Positions 1 through 6,919 of a DNA stretch of 48,578 nt are shown here, piece after piece. Positions within the stretch are counted from its first letter, which is position 1. Every line of letters starts with the position of its first letter. The position numbers were made by a program, and so were the translations under genes. Source of the stretch: Thermostichus vulcanus str. 'Rupite' (GTDB lineage: Bacteria > Cyanobacteriota > Cyanobacteriia > Thermostichales > Thermostichaceae); assembly GCF_022848905.1 (NCBI RefSeq), contig NZ_JAFIRA010000029.1:1-48578 (forward strand). The letters are read 5' to 3'. The notes below the pieces were generated by a model, which was not told the origin of the DNA, did no database searches, and saw only the letters and a list, made by a program, of their open reading frames with translations.

Positions 1-121
1 AGCGTTCACGGTTTTGAGTGGTATCTAAGCTTAGAACGCTGGCTCCCCCTTCATCTCTTCAATCTCCAAAACTACCGCACAGCAAGGCACCCAGCTATCT
101 GTAAGCAGCTTTTGTCAGTCA

Positions 122-139
122 ATCAGGTTTGAACCTGAT
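122..139. repeat. Perfect inverted repeat upstream of the KGK-like gene
   Basis: ATCAGGTT and AACCTGAT face each other across a two-base TG loop. The repeat lies about 90 bases before the first gene. It could be an operator or a transcript hairpin; no T-run follows directly, so a terminator is unlikely. The rest of the first 230 bases shows no gene. The bases at 1-40 hold a looser inverted repeat (AGCGTTC and GAACGCT). Confidence 0.45.
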
Positions 140-230
140 CCCCCTCTTGGAAAAGTTTCAGGTTCTTTGGATTCCCCTCTCGATGACTTGCGAAATGAGT
201 AGTTTCCCAATTTTATGTGGAGCATAAATC

Positions 231-641
231 ATGTTAGATATATCCTTCGATTTAAACAAAATAGGGAATGGTGTTATTGCTTTTGATCAGGAAACATATA
301 TGATCTCTCGGATTGATGATGCAATTCAATCGTATTTCAGAAGATATGATCATATGGGATATGAGTTAGATAACTACTTTGCCAACACAAAGAAGATCAG
401 AACAAATGTCTCTCATCAGGATAAGCCCAACTGGTTTAATCAGAAAGGGATCCCTTGCTCTGTCCTTGCACCAGAAACTAACGGTTGGCAGACTGGGCGA
501 GTGAAAGTAAAACTGCAAGTGACGCTTGAGTTTTACCCAGACAATCCAGAATCATTCATGGAAATTCCTGCAGAGAAAGATGAGTTGCATTTAGAGAATG
601 GATCGCCTTTGGATGATCTACGTGTCATGGAAGAACAGTGA
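231..641 (+). CDS. KGK-domain-like protein of unknown function
   Basis: This 136-residue protein has the layout of the small cyanobacterial KGK family: a charged N-terminal half, then a segment with W-F-N-Q-K-G, a G-W-Q-T-G-R-V-K-V-K stretch (residues about 86-95) and a following L-E-F-Y-P-D motif. The family signature normally reads GWxKGK; here the second lysine region is TGR. No function is established for the family. Its codons are clearly AT-richer than those of nearly all other genes in the window, which suggests acquisition from elsewhere, although a GGGATCCC palindrome is present at 447. The gene overlaps the start of the following HNH gene, so the two are probably translated together. 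Family assignment is by recalled pattern and is moderate. Confidence 0.6.
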   Translation: MLDISFDLNKIGNGVIAFDQETYMISRIDDAIQSYFRRYDHMGYELDNYFANTKKIRTNVSHQDKPNWFNQKGIPCSVLAPETNGWQTGRVKVKLQVTLEFYPDNPESFMEIPAEKDELHLENGSPLDDLRVMEEQ

Positions 642-898
642 GAATGAAAGAAAAATATGGTGGGCAGAGAATCCTCATCCCTGCTGTTGTGAGAGAATAT
701 ATCTTGCAAAGAGATGGGTTTCGCTGCTTGAGTTGCGGGAAAACTGCTTCCCAAGCAAAACTTCAGATTGATCACATTGTTCCCATCGCTCATGGGGGGA
801 GCAATGATATCAGCAACCTACAAACCCTTTGTCGGGACTGTAACTTAAGGAAGAAAGACCGCCTGGATCCTCGATTTCGCCAACACTTTCGACTTTAA
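638..898 (+). CDS. HNH endonuclease
   Basis: A compact 86-residue HNH nuclease of the McrA-like zinc-ribbon type. C-L-S-C-G and C-R-D-C are the two CxxC zinc pairs, and Q-I-D-H-I-V-P with the downstream G-G-S-N-D-I-S-N-L-Q-T-L-C forms the HNH core with its metal-binding His and Asn. Such free-standing domains cut double-stranded DNA, but their biological substrate is usually unknown. The GTG at 638 overlaps the preceding stop codon; an ATG two codons on (644) is an equally good start. The low GC content matches its upstream neighbour and not the rest of the window, so the pair was probably gained together. It could be a remnant of a mobile intron or a phage or defence nuclease. Confidence 0.85.
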   Translation: MRMKEKYGGQRILIPAVVREYILQRDGFRCLSCGKTASQAKLQIDHIVPIAHGGSNDISNLQTLCRDCNLRKKDRLDPRFRQHFRL

Positions 899-906
899 TT
901 TTGATC

Positions 907-1899
907 CTAAAGCGAGGGCGGATAAGTCAAAAACGGCATTGGGACTAAAGTCCCATGCACCAGTCCAACCTGAACTTCTAGGCCCTCTTTGGGTTCAAAC
1001 TTCGTGCGAATGTATCCCAAGCCTATGTAGCCTTTTGAAGTTAAACCTACACTGGTCAAAGAGCCAATTTTATCCTCTCCATGCCAGATTTCTGACCCAG
1101 GTTCAGCTGTGCCACGCAAATGGATGCCCCAAAGAGTTTGTCGAATCCGCTTATAGGTGACTTGTTTAGCCAACACTTCCTGGCCAATGTAGCAACCTTT
1201 CGAGAGAGAAATGGCCCGCCAAAGTCCAGCCTCCAGGGGGTTGTAATCGGCGGTGAGCTCTCGGTCTGCGGCTGGGCGACCCGCTTCAAGGCGTAATTGT
1301 TCCCATTGCTCAGCTCCCCCGAGTTCCGCCCCAGCTTGCAGCAAACACTCTTGAAGGGGTGCTTTCCCGCTCAGCTCACCCCAAAGCCTAAAGCCCTGCT
1401 GTGTTAGGCCCGTCCCGCAAGCCAGGTGAACCCGGATCCCCTCGAGCTCCACCTGTCGGTGTTCATATTGTTCATTCGGGATTTGCTCCGAACCCATTAA
1501 CCCTTGCAGTACCGACTTACTTTCGCTGCCCAGCAACACAAATCCAAAGGTCTGTTCCGTCTCGTCTGATAGCTGTGCTCCCCTGACGAACGGTAACATC
1601 CGCCCCAAGCTTTGAATAAGCGGGCTGCGTCGCTGCGGGGAAGTCCAGACCCAGCAGTTCTCTTCTCCTACATACACCGTGGTCAAATCCAGGATCCCTG
1701 CCGTGGGAGTGACAAAGACAGTCTCTGCTCCCTGTCCGGGTTTGAGGGCCTTGAGATCTTGCGTGCTTTGGTTGTGCAGGTACTCTAACCCAGGGGATCC
1801 CTTCATGTGCAGGCGACCCCAATCCGAATGGTCAAACAGCAGGGATCCAGTCCAATCCTCTCTTAGCTGTGCAGTGGGTGCTCCAGAAAGCCGAGACAT
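907..1899 (-). CDS. ygfZ: YgfZ/GcvT-family folate-binding protein
   Basis: The 330-residue protein carries the YgfZ signature K-G-C-Y-I-G-Q-E at residues 234-241, with the cysteine that defines the family. The N-terminal part resembles the aminomethyltransferase (GcvT) fold that binds tetrahydrofolate. YgfZ proteins help repair or assemble particular iron-sulfur enzymes such as the tRNA thiomethylase MiaB, in the cytoplasm. Length and motif are normal for the family. The gene stands alone between the HNH gene, with which it converges, and the insertion sequence. Confidence 0.9.
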   Translation of the reverse strand: MSRLSGAPTAQLREDWTGSLLFDHSDWGRLHMKGSPGLEYLHNQSTQDLKALKPGQGAETVFVTPTAGILDLTTVYVGEENCWVWTSPQRRSPLIQSLGRMLPFVRGAQLSDETEQTFGFVLLGSESKSVLQGLMGSEQIPNEQYEHRQVELEGIRVHLACGTGLTQQGFRLWGELSGKAPLQECLLQAGAELGGAEQWEQLRLEAGRPAADRELTADYNPLEAGLWRAISLSKGCYIGQEVLAKQVTYKRIRQTLWGIHLRGTAEPGSEIWHGEDKIGSLTSVGLTSKGYIGLGYIRTKFEPKEGLEVQVGLVHGTLVPMPFLTYPPSL

Positions 1900-1974
1900 G
1901 ACTCACCCCAAATCCACATGGATCAGTATCGTTCTCTTTCATTCTCACCATTTCATCATTGATTAATTGACACT

Positions 1975-2130
1975 CCCCCGGTTAGAAACCGGGGGATTCT
2001 CCCTTCTAGCTCCCCACAGCTTGAAGCTGTGAGGGATTCATAGCACTCCGTGCCGTGCAGAGCACGAGGGAGTTCAGGGGATTGCCAACTACCCCATCCC
2101 CTGAGCCGACCCTACCTATTACGGGCAGGG
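1975..2130 (-). ncRNA. Candidate omega (right-end) guide RNA of the TnpB element
   Basis: TnpB proteins use an RNA that overlaps the 3' end of tnpB and ends at the element's right end, with the guide taken from flanking DNA. The matching place here is the last part of tnpB and the hairpin at 1975-1995. Only position and the hairpin support this call; both transcript ends are guesses. Short-repeat hairpins inside the region could change its fold. Confidence 0.3.
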
Positions 2131-3256
2131 CTTCTTTTAGACTCAAAGGACACGAAAACCCGTCCCACTGGGCAATGTTCATGACGCTCCGCGTCTTGCG
2201 TAGCAAGATTGCGGCATTCCAGTCGGCATCACAGCAATACCCGTCCTGCCCGGTGAACAAATGCCCACTCCTTTTCCCAATGGCCTCCGGCCCTGCGGAG
2301 CAGATCAATCCTGTCCTGTGGTCGGTTTTGGATGTGTAGGCAGCCGGACGTTTATGCAGCGTCCTGCCCGCCATTTCCAGCTTGTAGGCAACCTTCCACT
2401 CCAGGTCGTAGTACGACCAGGTATGGCGCGATTTCCCGGCATCCGAACGCGCCTTCTGGCTCTGTCTGGATTGGCGGATACCCGAGAGGTCTTCCATCCA
2501 CACATCCGCATTTACCGCATTGGCAAACCGCACAATGCGACGGCTAACGGTGTGGTTGACCGCCCTCATCCAACGGGCTTCTTTGCGCTCCAGTCGCTTG
2601 AGTGCTCGGTATTTACCCGCCTGTTGCAACTGGGCACGACGCTTCTGGAAACGACGACGACGGTGAGCTACCTCTCCACCCCCAAAAAACACCGCCCGAC
2701 CCCAGCGGGTGGCCGCCACTGCCAAACGGTTCTGCCCCCGGTCAACACCTAACCGTTCCGTACTCTTCACTTCGGGAACTTCCCAAGTGATAGACAGAAC
2801 GGCATACCAAACCCCACGTATTTGCATCAGTTTTAGAGTCCCTCGCTCACAGTCCCGCTCAGCTAAAAGACGTTCGAGACGTTCAGCATAGTAGGAACTG
2901 CCAACCTCAAGGGGAACCCGCTTGTCACCCTGAATTGTGGGAAAACTCACTGAGTAGGTGCTACCTACTTTGTGCAGCTTCCAGTTTTGGTTGTTGACCT
3001 CTGGCCAGAACACTTTGAAGTGTTTGACCCGCTGGCCGGCTTTCCCCTTCAGGACACGAATCACCTGGTTGGAGAGGGCCGACTTGAGTGGGGTTACCAC
3101 TTTGGCGGTTGTCAATGCTTTTCGTTCCTTTGGACTGATGCGGAGCAGTTCGTTTGCCAGCTCGGTTGTCGCACAAACCGTCTGGTTAAACATCTCTGCT
3201 TTGACCACATTGAGGTCAAGAAACTTGAGCTTGAGTGTGGTGGTGACCCGTTTCAT
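2006..3256 (-). CDS. tnpB: TnpB RNA-guided nuclease of IS200/IS605 element
   Basis: A 416-residue OrfB/TnpB protein with the split RuvC-like nuclease: G-V-D-R-G-Q-N-R-L-A-V (first Asp), V-W-M-E-D-L-S-G-I (Glu) and D-A-D-W-N-A-A (last Asp). All three catalytic acids are present. The zinc ribbon normally found between the second and third blocks looks largely lost: where the family has four cysteines, this copy reads C-S-A-G, T-G-Q-D-G-Y and C-C-D-A-D. The segment I-L-L-R-K-T-R-S-V-M between N-A-A and N-I-A-Q-W looks like an in-frame insertion of short hairpin repeats (DNA at 2183-2207). TnpB proteins cut DNA guided by an RNA made from the element's right end and help the element persist. Whether this copy is active is uncertain. 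Confidence 0.9.
   Translation of the reverse strand: MKRVTTTLKLKFLDLNVVKAEMFNQTVCATTELANELLRISPKERKALTTAKVVTPLKSALSNQVIRVLKGKAGQRVKHFKVFWPEVNNQNWKLHKVGSTYSVSFPTIQGDKRVPLEVGSSYYAERLERLLAERDCERGTLKLMQIRGVWYAVLSITWEVPEVKSTERLGVDRGQNRLAVAATRWGRAVFFGGGEVAHRRRRFQKRRAQLQQAGKYRALKRLERKEARWMRAVNHTVSRRIVRFANAVNADVWMEDLSGIRQSRQSQKARSDAGKSRHTWSYYDLEWKVAYKLEMAGRTLHKRPAAYTSKTDHRTGLICSAGPEAIGKRSGHLFTGQDGYCCDADWNAAILLRKTRSVMNIAQWDGFSCPLSLKEALPVIGRVGSGDGVVGNPLNSLVLCTARSAMNPSQLQAVGS
2054..2066. repeat. Short hairpin repeat inside tnpB (CGTGC-AGA-GCACG)
   Basis: A perfect five-base-pair stem with an AGA loop lies within the C-terminal coding part of tnpB (L-V-L-C-T-A-R-S). It has the same five-plus-three format as the other tiny hairpins in the window. 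It keeps the reading frame open. Confidence 0.5.
2183..2207. repeat. Double short hairpin repeat inserted in tnpB
   Basis: Two hairpins share one base: GACGC-TCC-GCGTC at 2183-2195 and CTTGC-GTA-GCAAG at 2195-2207. They encode an extra block of about nine residues between the conserved N-A-A and N-I-A-Q-W motifs. The second hairpin is nearly the same as the GTTGC-GTA-GCAAC module seen at 8562, 39041 and 41268. I read it as a small dispersed repeat, of the kind described in Nostoc genomes, inserted without breaking the frame. Confidence 0.65.
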
Positions 3257-3482
3257 GGGGACTATTGTATGTACTATTTCTGTTGCTGAATAAATTCAGT
3301 CTGTGCGCTTATATCCCCCGGTTAGAAACCGGGGGCTTTACGCTGCTCTTCGTAAGCAGACTCCTGCTGGGGTCTAGCAGGTCATCAGTTAAGTCTTACT
3401 TCCGAAAGCTTTGTAGCCACTGCTTAACCTAGAATAGGCTAGTTCACTCCGTTGCCTGTGGCAGATCCCTAGCGCACCTACC

Positions 3483-5087
3483 GTGATCGAGGTTGAAGTC
3501 CATCAACAGTTGCGGCAGCTTTTGCGGCAATCTCCTGAAGCCCTGTGGCCTCATCAATTGACGATGGCTCGTATGGTGGCGCGGGGGTTGCGGCTGGGTC
3601 GTAGCGCCTTGATTCAGGTGCCCAGCGGCGGCCAACATCGTCTGAGCTATTTGCTCCCGGCTTTGATGTGGCCCACTGCCACCCTCCTTTGTGCCACAGC
3701 CTCCGTGCAGGCTCAAATCCTTGGGGAAGAAATTCCCTGGCTACAACACACGTTGCAACTGCACAAACCGGTTTTACAGAAAGACCATTGGCCAGCCCCC
3801 GATTTTCAGGGGTTGCTGTTGGTGGATCCCTTGGATTGGCTGCGAGCGCGCCTGTACCCAACCTCCTCCGGTCGCGTTAGCGGGACAGACTCCTGGGTGC
3901 CGACCGGGATCCCTTTGATTATCGATGGGGCAGAAGATCTGGAAGATTGGGCCTACCAAGCTTTGACAGTCACCCTTCAAGCAACCGATTGGCAACAACT
4001 CCGACAAATCTTCCCTGCGCAGGCTGAACGGATCTCTCAAGTACAGGTGAGCTTGGCTCTGCAACTGTTGCGGCGACCCCTTTCCCGGTGCTTGTTGCAA
4101 GCGGATGAACTGGCCCACTTAGAACAGGTGCTGTCTTTAATCGGACATTACTCGGGTTGGTTGCCGGATCCCTGGGAACACCTTCGCCAACGGAGCCCTA
4201 GCGCACTGGAACAACGTTGGGTGTGGTGGGCCGAAGTGGATCGCGAAACCGGTAGCTTTACCCTCCACAACAGCCCATCTGCTCTTCAGGAGTGGCTGGC
4301 TTCTATCTGGGCAACTCAGCCAGTGGTGATCATTGGAGAAGCCCTGGATTTGGATCGCCAAGCCCAAACCTACCGGCAACGCCTGGGATTGCCGGATCTC
4401 ACCCCTTTGCGGTTCCTGTCTGGAGAGGGATGGTCTCGTTCTAACCCTACTGTAGCTGCTACCAACGCTCCTTGTGTGGAGTTGGAATCTTTACAAGGCT
4501 TTTCCCTCTATTTGCCCCGCCTGCCTCTACCCAACAGCCCACTCTTCCAACATCATCTGCTACAAGAACTCAAGCACTTGGTTGCTCAGGCAAAGGGGTT
4601 TGTTGTGGTGCTGGTCTCGGATCAACCTCTACAAGCCCAGGTGGGTACTGCTTTGGCAGCAGAGTTTGGCTCGCGGGTACGGGTCAATAGTGTGTTGCCT
4701 GATGCTCGCGTCAGCGGGACGGAGTCCTGGCATGGCATTTTGGTGTGTGACTGGCACCACTGGCTACAACACAAGGCCAGCCTTCCCTGCCCGGTTCTGT
4801 TGGCGATTGCCACCTTACCGTTCCCGTCTGTGGAAGATCCGAGAGTGGCAGGGCGAGTTCAGCACATGCAGCGTACTCAGCAGGATTGGTTTCGTCAGTA
4901 CCTTTTGCCAGTGGCTGCTGCCCAACTGCAACGTGCTGTTGCTCCCTTGCGTCAGGGCTCTGAATCAAGTTTGGTGGCCATTCTGGATAGCCGCATCATT
5001 GCCCGTAGCTATGGGGCATCCCTTCTCAATGCTTTAGGGCCAAGTTTACGGGTTGAGCAGCGCAGTCAATGGTTCGTCTCCCTCTAG
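3483..5087 (+). CDS. Degenerate DinG/XPD-like helicase protein
   Basis: The 534-residue protein keeps the outline of a DinG-type superfamily 2 helicase. An N-terminal R-M-V-A-R-G-L segment is followed by V-P-S-G-G-Q-H-R-L-S-Y-L-L-P-A-L (residues 46-61) at the place of the Walker A loop. L-I-I-D-G-A-E-D-L (145-153) stands where DEAH is expected. The C-terminal A-I-L-D-S-R-I-I-A-R-S-Y-G matches the last DinG block. The Walker A lysine and the DEAH residues are changed, and the iron-sulfur cysteines are not apparent, so ATP-driven unwinding is doubtful. It may be a structural or DNA-binding relative. Two copies of a 25-base repeat sit in frame and each encodes R-V-S-G-T-(D/E)-S-W (residues 131-138 and about 409-416). 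The GTG start at 3483 is weakly supported. Confidence 0.65.
   Translation: MIEVEVHQQLRQLLRQSPEALWPHQLTMARMVARGLRLGRSALIQVPSGGQHRLSYLLPALMWPTATLLCATASVQAQILGEEIPWLQHTLQLHKPVLQKDHWPAPDFQGLLLVDPLDWLRARLYPTSSGRVSGTDSWVPTGIPLIIDGAEDLEDWAYQALTVTLQATDWQQLRQIFPAQAERISQVQVSLALQLLRRPLSRCLLQADELAHLEQVLSLIGHYSGWLPDPWEHLRQRSPSALEQRWVWWAEVDRETGSFTLHNSPSALQEWLASIWATQPVVIIGEALDLDRQAQTYRQRLGLPDLTPLRFLSGEGWSRSNPTVAATNAPCVELESLQGFSLYLPRLPLPNSPLFQHHLLQELKHLVAQAKGFVVVLVSDQPLQAQVGTALAAEFGSRVRVNSVLPDARVSGTESWHGILVCDWHHWLQHKASLPCPVLLAIATLPFPSVEDPRVAGRVQHMQRTQQDWFRQYLLPVAAAQLQRAVAPLRQGSESSLVAILDSRIIARSYGASLLNALGPSLRVEQRSQWFVSL
3872..3896. repeat. 25-base dispersed repeat, copy A, inside helicase-like gene
   Basis: Pattern TCGCGTYAGCGGGAC followed by RGASTCCTGG. 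It differs from copy B at 4706-4730 at three positions. It encodes R-V-S-G-T-D-S-W in frame. The GCGTTAGC module recurs in related form in the repeat cluster between ispH and ruvB. Confidence 0.75.
4706..4730. repeat. 25-base dispersed repeat, copy B, inside helicase-like gene
   Basis: Second copy of the same element, in the same orientation and frame as copy A. It contains the hairpin GGAC-GGA-GTCC at 4717-4727 and encodes R-V-S-G-T-E-S-W. Confidence 0.75.
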
Positions 5088-5188
5088 GGATCCCAGTTTT
5101 TGTTTCCTGACGAAGCTTTGGTCGTCCCCAAGCAGGTATGTTATGGATGGTGACTGCAGAAAATTTGCCAAGAACCTGTCCTGTGAGA

Positions 5189-5216
5189 TTTGATTCTATG
5201 AGTTTGATTCTATGAG
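5189..5216 (+). repeat. Tandem 14-base duplication creating a five-codon upstream ORF
   Basis: TTTGATTCTATGAG occurs twice back to back (5189-5202 and 5203-5216). The ATG in the first copy (5198) opens a reading frame of five codons that ends at TGA 5213-5215, overlapping the GAGG that serves the next gene at 5226. It may affect translation of that gene or be an accident of the duplication. Confidence 0.6.
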
Positions 5217-5225
5217 GTTGAACCG

Positions 5226-5564
5226 ATGACCGTTGAACGCTGGACAGATGCCATGCTGGACAAGCTGGGATCCGATGTGGCGGCTCTGCTGGAGGGGCAA
5301 CGGTTAATTGTGCAAATCTACCAGCAGGAACACGATGCTCGTGTGGAGGATCGCCGCCGATTCAATGCTTTTATTGAGAGGCAGGAGCGACTCAACGAAG
5401 AACAGCAACGCATCAATCAGGAACAGCAACGTATCAATCAGGAACAGCAACGTATCAATCAAACGCTTCAACAAACGCTTCAACGACTGGAGATCTCGAT
5501 AGCCCGCATTGAAGAGCATCTTCGCTTCAGCCGGGAAAATGGCCATCGCAACGGAGCGGAATAG
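5226..5564 (+). CDS. Small coiled-coil protein with exact heptad repeats
   Basis: A 112-residue protein of unknown function. Residues about 59-79 are three copies of the heptad E-Q-Q-R-I-N-Q, encoded by a 21-base tandem repeat at 5400-5462, flanked by less regular E-R-L-N-E and Q-T-L-Q-Q-T-L-Q-R-L segments. This predicts a parallel coiled coil with Ile or Leu and Asn in the core. No signal peptide or membrane segment is visible. The ATG at 5226 has GAGG nine bases upstream. It resembles the other repeat-built coiled-coil protein at 28124-28786 in style, though not in detail. Confidence 0.7.
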   Translation: MTVERWTDAMLDKLGSDVAALLEGQRLIVQIYQQEHDARVEDRRRFNAFIERQERLNEEQQRINQEQQRINQEQQRINQTLQQTLQRLEISIARIEEHLRFSRENGHRNGAE

Positions 5565-5645
5565 CCAGAGTTTGTATCCTGGGCAGCCAAACCCGACTGG
5601 AATCCACGTTATTCTGAAAGTAGTTGATTTCTACTCTTCCTTGCC

Positions 5646-5840
5646 ATGACAAGTCCTGCTCTCAGTTCTGATACGGCACTGTGTGTGCAAGCGGTTTGGA
5701 AGCCATTGCGTCAGGCGATTGTGGAAAGCTCTGGTTTTCAAGGATGGTTACAGGGACGCGAGTTGCCCAGCCAAGATGCTGAGCTGGATCAGCTGGTGCA
5801 TCACTATCTTGAGCAGACCTTGTCTCACTTGGCCTATTGA
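5646..5840 (+). CDS. Small conserved-looking protein of unknown function
   Basis: A 64-residue reading frame rich in Leu, Gln and Glu. The block A-L-C-V-Q-A-V-W-K-P-L-R-Q-A-I is followed by G-F-Q-G-W-L-Q and L-D-Q-L-V-H-H-Y-L-E-Q-T-L. It reads like a compact helical protein and is not a shadow of another gene. No clear Shine-Dalgarno motif precedes the ATG. I cannot name a family with confidence. It lies between the coiled-coil gene and the convergent transporter. Confidence 0.6.
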   Translation: MTSPALSSDTALCVQAVWKPLRQAIVESSGFQGWLQGRELPSQDAELDQLVHHYLEQTLSHLAY

Positions 5841-5892
5841 TCGGTAAAGATCTTTCTCTAAAGTAAGATCTCTCGGATCTTTTAGGGATCTT

Positions 5893-6855
5893 TTAGGATC
5901 CCCACAGCCCCAGCCAGAGGGGCAAAGTCAATAAAACCGCTAAATACCCCACCGCCAGAGCCGTCACAGTAACCTCCCGATCCAGGTCGTATTCTTCCGT
6001 GAGTACCAACGTGGCAATAGCGGGGGGCATACCGGACTGCAAAACCAGTACCAATTTGGCGAGTGGTGGATAAGAGGTGAAGGCTAAACCCACGCCCACC
6101 AGTAAAGGGACGAGCAATAGCTTAATACATAGGGCCACTCCGGCTGGACGAAAAGCTCCCCACTGTTTAACCTGTGCCAACCGCATCCCCAGCAGCAGCA
6201 AACTCAGGGGAATCATACCCCAAGCAAAAGCAGTAAGCCCCTGCGAGAGCCACCCCGGCAGCGGTTCACGCGCCAGCAGTAGGCCCATTCCAAAGGACCA
6301 TAGGGCAGGGGTGCGCAGGATATGGATCCCGACTTGCCAGGCTTGGGTACAGGCGTTGCCGTAGCGGCTGGCCACCCAGACCCCAAACCCATAGGCCATA
6401 AGCAAGGTGCCCAACAGATCGTAAAACAATGCCCAGCCAAAGTAAGCTCTCCCTGCCACCGCCAAACAAATGGGGTAGCCCAAATAACCGGTATTCCCGA
6501 GGGTGGCTGCTAAATGGAAACTACCCTGCTGGGCACTGCTCCAGGAGATAAGAGCTGTCCGTGCTGCTCCTTCCCACCGCTGCTGTTGCCACCAGAGCCA
6601 AGTACTGGTCATTCCAAATCCCAGCCCCACCGACAGCCAGCAGATCAGGGGAGCAACCCAGATTTGTCCAGAGAGATCCACCCCCTGCATGAATCCGATG
6701 ATACTGAGAGGTACCCCGACCCAAAACATGAACCGCCCCAGTGGATAGGGCCCTACCCAACGATCCCAGTGGGTGGGCATGCCTTTCTGGAGAAGGAACC
6801 CCAGCATTGTCCAGCCCAGCAACGGCAAGTAGACCTGAAAAAGGGTGGTGAACAC
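5893..6855 (-). CDS. AEC-family (auxin efflux carrier) membrane transporter
   Basis: A 320-residue protein of about ten hydrophobic segments. The C-terminal half carries the AEC-family pattern L-Q-S-G-M-P-P-A-I-A-T-L-V-L followed by an acidic T-E-E-Y-D-L-D and a last pair of membrane helices. The family exports or takes up small organic anions through the inner membrane; substrates in cyanobacteria are mostly unknown. Length is normal. The ATG at 6855 follows no strong ribosome-binding motif. It lies downstream of ispH on the same strand with about 65 bases between, so the two could share a transcript. Confidence 0.85.
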   Translation of the reverse strand: MFTTLFQVYLPLLGWTMLGFLLQKGMPTHWDRWVGPYPLGRFMFWVGVPLSIIGFMQGVDLSGQIWVAPLICWLSVGLGFGMTSTWLWWQQQRWEGAARTALISWSSAQQGSFHLAATLGNTGYLGYPICLAVAGRAYFGWALFYDLLGTLLMAYGFGVWVASRYGNACTQAWQVGIHILRTPALWSFGMGLLLAREPLPGWLSQGLTAFAWGMIPLSLLLLGMRLAQVKQWGAFRPAGVALCIKLLLVPLLVGVGLAFTSYPPLAKLVLVLQSGMPPAIATLVLTEEYDLDREVTVTALAVGYLAVLLTLPLWLGLWGS

Positions 6856-6919
6856 GCAACAGTAGCCTCAAAGAGCGCATGGGATCCCGTCAGGGGTTTG
6901 GGATCCCATCAGGCAGGTG

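Larger units (their letters stand above)
1965..3356 (-). mobile_element. TnpB-only IS200/IS605-family element, copy 1
   Basis: The element contains a single tnpB gene flanked by subterminal hairpins and has no tnpA, as in the IS1341-type group. The hairpin with stem CCCCCGGTT / AACCGGGGG and loop AGA occurs at both ends (1975-1995 and 3315-3335). The tnpB-start end is fixed by comparison with the second copy at 48453 onwards: the two agree at all but two positions from CTTACGAA to the window edge. The common TTAC just outside is the probable insertion target, as in the IS608 group. The other end is not fixed because no second copy of it is visible; 1965 is approximate. Movement would need a Y1 transposase supplied in trans. 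Confidence 0.8.

Noticed and set aside
5400-5462. Three 21-base repeats as a CRISPR-like array
   Set aside because: The units are contiguous, without spacers, and lie in frame in a coding region.
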